From: Hibiscus mutabilis
Taxonomy: Eukaryota > Streptophyta > Magnoliopsida > Malvales > Malvaceae
Direction: 5' to 3'
NCBI GenBank assembly: GCA_019671005.1
Contig: CM033715.1
Span: forward strand, 4,960,001-5,024,000
DNA: 64,000 nt
In this document: positions 57,767 through 64,000 of the stretch, in pieces
How the letters are laid out: each line of letters starts with the position of its first letter
Position numbering within the stretch: the first letter of the stretch is position 1
The notes under the pieces: generated by a model
The model's database searches: none
What the model was told of the DNA's origin: nothing
Seen by the model: only the letters and a program-made list of their open reading frames with translations
Made by a program: the position numbers and the translations under genes

Positions 57767-60491
57767 TTGTTTGTTTAAAAAAATGAGGGCACGCACTATC
57801 CAACAAAAAAGACAACACATTGAAACTTGAAAGGAAATAAAATAACCTAAACATGCTGATTGCTGAGTGGCAAGGCTTAAAAAAGTCCATTATGCTATCA
57901 ATTTCAGTTTTTATACATTTGAAATTTATTACTTTCATTTAATAATTGAAGTCTAGGTAATATTGTTAAACAAGTTCAGTACTTTCATATAAAAAAAATT
58001 GTTCAAGTAAGTCATGTAAGAAAAAAAAATATTGACCTTCACTATGTTTTTATTTTAAATATTCAATATTTTTATTTGTTTGTTTGCCCCTTAATACAAT
58101 TACTAACAAAAACCCTTTAATTGTGTTATTAATCAGACTTCGATTATTAAAACAAAAGACTAAGAAAATAAATTTCAATAATACCGAGAGCATAATTAGC
58201 CTATTTTAAATAATAACATCTGAATTTTATTAACCACCATAAAAGATATTACAAATACAATACACTAAAAAAAGAGAAAAAATGAAATTGTCTACTAAAA
58301 ATCTCATACAAAGGTGTAAAAAAAAAAAGAAAACTCTTTCATGGATATTAGCATACCATCAAAACTCAAAAATCTTCCCAAATCTCTTTGTCTCTAGCCA
58401 AACGAGACGCTTTACGGAATAAAAAAGAGTAGTGAGCGAACAAAATTATCATGCAAATTGCTCAGCTACACAATTCTGATTACATCGGCTAATAAACCAT
58501 CAAATGAATGGGGATCGATATTTTCTATGGCCACTGACAGAATCAAACAAAAAGCTAGCACCGTGAGGACTTCCATACGAGCACCAAACGACCACTGCAG
58601 TACGCTAAAATGAACCACAAAAATTAATAAAAAATATAATTTTTTTATTAAAATTAAAAAAACAAAATATTAAAGAGCAAGAAAAATAACGAATAACATG
58701 GTCGACAACTATTTCTAAAACTGATTGTTGTTACCGATTAAATAAAAGGAAGATAAGGAAAAATTTGCCTCGTTATAAAGAGAACATTAAGTTTTAGAGA
58801 AAAAATAGTTTTTTTTAAACAAAATCATTTTCTTTTATCATGAAGATTTGATTGCAAAATGAAATGGAATCCATGGGAGCTTCCATTAAAAAAAGTAACC
58901 TATTTTCCATTATTATGCTTAAAAAGTGTTTACGCTTGAAATACTAAAAAAAGAGTCGATTCCGATATAATATTTTTAACATATGGTATGATTTTTTGGC
59001 AATATCTATTTATTTTTTTAATCTTTTGATAATATATACACATCTTACAGACAGATTGTTTGAACTCGAATTTCTTAAGAATAATAATATTATTTTTTTT
59101 ACTAAAATCACTTGAAAGGTTCAATATAATATATTTTTTAATTATTTTTATGAGTATGTATTTATAAGGAGAGGTGATAAGAAATTAAGGATGGTTCAAT
59201 AATAATAATACAGATATTACACATCGATTTAAGATTTGAATTTAATATAAACATTTTTCTCATAAAAGATGAATCAAATAATATAAAAGGCATAAAACTT
59301 AAATTTTAGATCTCAAAATATTTCTACCTCATCTTTGACACATGAAATAATTCTCATGGAATAGGGAAGAATTAATATCCAATATCCGAATCCAACAAAT
59401 AGTTCCAATAGAGAAAATGATGATATTCATCTTAAAATATTTGAGTTCAATCCGTTTTGTCAGTAAAGTGTGCGGCACATCAAAAAATTAAAAAATATAA
59501 ACAAATATTAGCTTATAAACACCTTGAAACAATTCAAAAAAAATAATATCTAATATCCAAGTTGATAAAAAATCCATCGTATGCATTAATGAGAATGAAT
59601 GGCCAACCGTTGCTTCGGTCGAACCTTTCTTCAAGAAGACCCATTTCGGCCAACCCTCTCAATTATAATTTTTGTATTTTTTTATAGTTCATATTTTTAT
59701 ATATGAAATATCTTATGATGGTCATCCACCTAATTAAGCCAAAAAGTAGATCCCTCAAATTGGTTGGTTCCTGGACTTCGTCAGCAGATTGATTATATCC
59801 TTGAACATCAAACAATTTGATAAAGCTTATAATTCTTTTAATATAAAATAACCATAATTTTAAGGTTAGAGTTAGGTCAAATTTTTTTTGAATAGTTTAA
59901 AGGTGATTACAATGTAATATTTATTTATAGATATTTTTAGCCTTTGACAAAGCACACACATTTTGCGATTGAACTCGGGTCTTCTAGAACGAACATTATC
60001 TGTTTTTTTACTGAGACCACTTGTTGGGTTCAGGGATTAGATCAAATTTAAGTTTAAGCCAATATATATTTCAGCTAAACTTAAATGCTAAGTCACTGAC
60101 TAAATACATACGTTCCAAATTTGATCATTAGACAATCATAGTAAAAAATAAATGGTAAAAAATTGGACTGTCATGTTTAAAAATTAAAAGTTAGACTTCA
60201 GTTTATCTAATTTTAAATTTATAGAGGCCTAATAACTATTTAAACTAAAAAGATGAAGGGGATGTTAAGGCTTTATTTCTTTCATTTCAAAATCAATAGA
60301 GATTTAAAAAGCATTTAAATAAGAATAGAGGTTAAAACTTGATTTATCCGGTTTCAATACTACCGATTTTTTTTTTTAAATAATTGAACCCCAAAAAATT
60401 AACAGATCAAATATAAATTATTTAATTTCAAAACTACAAAAAAATCTATGTAATGCTGTTTCATTTATAGGCGTTATTCTGTAGTCTTTTA
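57767..60491. other. AT-rich gene-free stretch
   Basis: No gene is supported. The 58370-58620 part has somewhat higher GC ('cgagacgctttacgg', 'ccaaacgaccactgcag') but no frame free of stops beyond 60 codons and no recognised motif. Confidence 0.5.
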
Positions 60492-61115
60492 TGTGTTTAA
60501 AGTTCGGTTTTAACCAAACTAACCGGTTTAACTGAAGTTTTTTTCGGTTAATCGGTCGGTTAATTTTAGGTTCGACAGTTAACGATTAATGATTCTTTAA
60601 ACTTCGGTTATCGGTTAATTCGGTTCGAAATCGGTCAATTAACCGAAATTATATATATATATATATATTAGATATATTTATTTTTGGTCATGGGAATTTT
60701 AAATATTATAAAATAATTATTAAACTTTATCAAATTAGCACAAATGGTCATTAAATTATTGAATTATTACAAAATATTTATTAAACTTTTCCATATTTAT
60801 CAATAATTTATAACGTTCAATGACCGTTTTGTAATAGTTTGATAAGTTTAATGGTTGTTTTATGACTTCTAAAAGTTTAATGACTAAAAATATATTTTAA
60901 CATAGTTTAGTGATCATTTGTGTAATTTACCAAAAATTTTGTAACAAATTTCGATTAATTCGAAAACCTACAGAATTAACCGAAATTTTTTCGGTTCGAT
61001 TAAAATTTTTTGAAAAAAATTTAGTTCGATTAATGGTTAAAAATAAAAAATCGGTTAATAAATTTTGGGTAGTTCAGTTCGGTCAATTAACCGAACCGAC
61101 CGATTGAACACCTTA
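60492..61115. repeat. CGGTTAA-rich repeat split by an inverted-repeat MITE
   Basis: 60492-60648 and 60945-61115 are dense in CGGTTAA / TTAACCG motifs (for example 'cggtcaattaaccgaa' occurs in both). The right edge 'gaacacctta' resembles hAT-type ends. Between them, after an (AT)n run at 60651-60668, lies an inverted-repeat segment ending 'gtaatttacc' at 60931, with text 'gtcattaaactt' and its complement. It appears to be a later insertion into the older repeat. Confidence 0.5.
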
Positions 61116-61306
61116 TGTATTTTCTTTGAGGGTTCCTAACTCTCCAATTTTGTAATATTCTTTATGGTGAATTTTTAGATTGAGTAAAAGCAAAAACAAA
61201 ACAAAAAATAAAAATCTATCCAAACAGTTCTCCATTCATAATTAATGTAAGATTTGAACCCTAATTCTACCCAAACTTATGAATAAACTAAAAATTAATA
61301 TCCACA

Positions 61307-61350
<44 letters not shown>

Positions 61351-61973
61351 ATCCATATTCGGGTTAATTGGGTAAATGAAAGAAAAGAGTCCCACAAAGT
61401 TAAAGATTTATATATCATGAAAGCCTGTCATTTTCATAATAACCAGCAAATTGCTAAAAATATTTGTCAACATGAACAAGGATGGACCAATAGGGGATAG
61501 AGAGACAGTTAAAAATTTTGAAATCTGTGTATAATTTAAAAGTTTTTATGTATTTTTTATTAAAAATTTATGTTCATCTTATAAAATTTTATAAGTCTAT
61601 AATCTAAAATTTTATAGGTTCATCTCTTTACATAAAATTATGTGTCCGTCCATAGACACGAATGGAACTCACGGTTACTATTAATTTAAAGAAAAACCAG
61701 AGAGGAAATTACACTTCTTTTTAGTCCAAATTCTTTAGGCCTCGACACGTGGAAATAAACATTCAAAAAAGAGCGGGCGTCGCGAAAGATTACCTCATTT
61801 ATTCCAAAAAAAATTAAAATCATTACTCTCTTTTTTTTCGATGCTCTTGCTTTGTTATGACCTCTCCCCTACTCAGATAGTGCGATGAGGACTCTACGAG
61901 GTAGACGTCGCGAAAGAATGCCTCGTTTATTTATTTATTTTCTTTCAAAATCATCACTCTCTTCGTTTTATCT
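61116..61973. other. spacer with (AT)n microsatellite
   Basis: A perfect (AT)n tract occupies 61309-61347. The rest has no supported gene. The 61740-61980 part is somewhat GC-richer and contains two 'cgtcgcgaaag' copies about 130 bp apart. Confidence 0.5.
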
Positions 61974-62479
61974 TTATGAACTGTTCATCCCATCTTCCAC
62001 CACCGGAGGCACTGACTTCTCCATGTTTGCATCCCATTCTATCAGGTACGGATCAGGATTTAGGGTTGGAAGGGCAAATTATAAATGTTGAAAATAGGAA
62101 GACAAATTTATAAATAAACTAATTTTAAAAGAATTTAAATAGGGAGACAAAAGTAAAAAAATTCCAAGGACAAAGCAATGCGATGATACCTAAGTAGATA
62201 AAATCATTTCAACGATGATAAAAGAAGAAAAAAAGAAACCCTGTTTTTTATTCAGAAAAAGAAAATATTACAATTGGGCACATCATAGAAGCAATCACAG
62301 ACTCCTGTCGACCAAAGGACTTTTCCGGCAGGGTGCATGTAAGTAGTTTGCATAGGGAATTGTTGGTTTGGTGCGGTCACCGCAACGACAGGTGGTGGAG
62401 CTGGTTGTCTGTATTAATAATGTGGTGGTGGTGCTGGCCATTGTGGTTGTTGGTCCGTTGGGTTTGGGTACATGGCCAT
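61974..62479 (-). pseudogene. second PLAC8 / cell number regulator copy, decayed
   Basis: Exon-1-like text runs from ATG at 62479: MAMYPNPTDQQPQWPAPPPH, then a TAA at 62414-62416, then QPAPPPVVAVTAPNQQFPMQ and GKVLWSTGVCDCFYDVPN, up to a donor-like GTAATA after 62272. A last-exon-like part, EWDANMEKSVPPVVEDGMNS, ends with TAA at 61974-61976. The exons that should carry CPC and the hydrophobic core are missing from the approximately 220 bp between. The last exon parallels the intact gene's (MEK...PPVVEDGM). It is a paralogue that lost its middle and gained a stop. Confidence 0.8.
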
Positions 62480-63612
62480 GTGCCCTTGTGTCTCGGTGTG
62501 TTTCGTTTTAAGAGTTTACCCTATTGATTCAAACCTTTGCCAATTTTCTGTATATGTACGTATTTTTGTCAATAAAACCAGTTCCACTGCGGTTAGAACG
62601 TTGATATAAACTACAATGGTTGGTCTGTTTTGTTTACAAAATCAAGACAGTTTGACAACGTTATTATAACCAAACTTGATCAACTGCTTAATTACAAACA
62701 TCACATAATGCAAATAACATAGTAATACATAATGTCACGTAATAGATAGATAATGATGGGATTTCTACATTAATGCTATATGTTTATTCAGTGTCTTCTT
62801 CAATATGTATGTATGTGAATTGTGATTGTGGTTAAAATCGGCTGATGTAAGTTGTTTCTATTGATGTTAGATAGTCGAGAATAAGAGTGAAAATATGAAT
62901 AAAAGTTGTTTCTATTGATAATTTTTATTTCATCTCATGTTCGAATCTAGCATTTTGAATGAAGCAAATTCAAAAGGGATTGCGTCCTTATAATAAGCAT
63001 TTGCGGTACTTGATTTTGATTAGTATATTAATAAATTGAATATTAGTTGTTAAATGATGAGCTACCACGGAAATCCATTAATTGGTCGGGTAGTCAAAAA
63101 TACTCATATCTATTTAATATATGAGCTGCCTAAAATGGAGTCCCGTCAGTACCAAAGGTTGCTCTTCCGGCTTACACAGTCCTCGCTAACAGTGGAAAAT
63201 GGATGATTGAATATTTGGGTAAAGATAAAATAATTTTTTTATAAATAAAGGATATTATTACAAGCCTCGTTAAAACTCTTAAACTTAAATGAAAAAAAGT
63301 ATCCATGATAATATTACATTAGAAACATACGAGACATGCTCGACAAACAATGCATCACAACACTTTGTTTCTATTGTTTTTTGCAATCAACACTTAGAAT
63401 CTAAACATACTTTGAAGCTTGACAATGATATTTGAGCTTTGCCCTCAAAGAAAAATAAAGGTGCACTCTTTAGTGTACAACTTCAACTTTCTTCGTTAAT
63501 TGGGAACAATTGGAATCTTTTCATTTCACAATAATAGGGCAGGGTGACCATTTTCGCACACCACTTCCAATTCATCATCATTCTTTTACATCGTTGCTTG
63601 GGGGGAAACAAT
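62480..63612. other. spacer and GH9 3' region
   Basis: AT-rich. The part from about 63250 to 63612 is the probable 3' untranslated region of the minus-strand GH9 gene. No further gene is visible. Confidence 0.5.
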
Positions 63613-63936
63613 TCAAGGGTGCGCTGAAAAGAATGCCAACAGCCCCACCAGCGGTGCATTGATGTACGTTGTGGGCTCGGACTCTTGAAAATAAGGTCTT
63701 GAATCCGGAAAAGCATCCGACACATTAGGTCCACCCACCACTGCTCCCACCAGTAAATTCGGGTTCGGGTTCGGAGTCAAGTAATATCGAGATCCCGCTT
63801 TACAGCCTATGCGAGCGGGGTGGGCCGCCACCGACGGCAACGAACTGCCCCTGTGATGAATCCTTCGAGGGAAGCGTGAACCGTACCCAACCATGTAGGA
63901 CATCCCTAGTGGATTATCTCCCAGAATGTAGTTCAC
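63613..63936 (-). CDS. endo-1,4-beta-glucanase (GH9), last exon, partial
   Basis: The exon begins after a TTTTAG acceptor at 63937-63938 and reads VNYILGDNPLGMSYMVGYG, then RFPRRIHHRGSSLPSVAAHP, PNPNLLVGAVVGGPNVSDAF and SRPYFQESEPTTYINAPLVG, ending SAHP and a stop. These are the C-terminal catalytic signatures of family 9 endoglucanases: the HHRGSS substrate-site histidine/arginine motif, and D-x4-Y-x3-E-x-T-x3-N-A with catalytic Asp and Glu. The gene ends without a CBM49 extension, so it is of the secreted class without a carbohydrate module. Upstream exons lie beyond the right edge; 63937-64000 is intron. Such enzymes cut beta-1,4-glucans in wall loosening. Confidence 0.93.
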   Translation of the reverse strand: MNYILGDNPLGMSYMVGYGSRFPRRIHHRGSSLPSVAAHPARIGCKAGSRYYLTPNPNPNLLVGAVVGGPNVSDAFPDSRPYFQESEPTTYINAPLVGLLAFFSAHP

Positions 63937-64000
63937 CTAAAATTCCCTCAATTATCATCAATTGTTAACTCTATGGGGTCCCTTTTTTTCCTATTTGTAC

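Overview
This is a plant nuclear window: AT-rich spacers, GT-AG introns, LTR retrotransposons, MITEs, and plant-only gene families (JAZ/TIFY, SAUR, plasmodesmata-located DUF26 proteins, X8-bearing GH17, GH9). Gene content and repeat style suggest a eudicot, plausibly Malvaceae (Gossypium). That placement is an inference; no sequence comparison was run.

Layout. 1-5.2 kb is gene-free: a non-autonomous hAT-like element (1503-2359) and a MITE (3174-3380). 5.2-17.3 kb is one nest: an approximately 2.07 kb solo LTR (5194-17257) split by a 9,994 bp Ty3/gypsy-type element (6975-16968) with two near-identical 1.3 kb LTRs, TGCCC target duplications, a decayed gag and two large internal tandem arrays. 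18.6-39.2 kb is genic: a plasmodesmata-located protein (+), a BAP31-like ER membrane protein (-), a TIFY6B/JAZ3-like jasmonate repressor (+) with three upstream G-boxes, and a GPI-anchored GH17 beta-1,3-glucanase with an X8/CBM43 domain (+). 39.7-46.1 kb is a SKIP14-like F-box gene (-) cut in two by a degenerate Copia element, whose 3' LTR holds a second, antisense Copia fragment flanked by perfect GTTAA duplications. 46.3-49.9 kb is a tandem SAUR cluster (-): two intact genes and two broken copies. Then come a two-exon LC8-type dynein light chain (-), a Mutator-like long-inverted-repeat element with a captured secretory-gene fragment, a four-exon PLAC8/cell-number-regulator gene (-), another Mutator-like element with a near-perfect 9 bp target duplication, a decayed second PLAC8 copy (-), and at the right edge the last exon of a GH9 endo-1,4-beta-glucanase (-).

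The genes are independent single transcription units. Several touch cell wall, plasmodesmata or hormone signalling (GH17, GH9, PDLP, JAZ, SAUR), but nothing in the sequence shows joint regulation. I found no RNA gene, no CRISPR array and no convincing undescribed system. The most informative features are the layered transposon insertions and the gene decay they caused, the SAUR promoter and coding decay series, the JAZ G-box cluster with its Jas intron, and the coding-poor but recently inserted gypsy element with its structured arrays.
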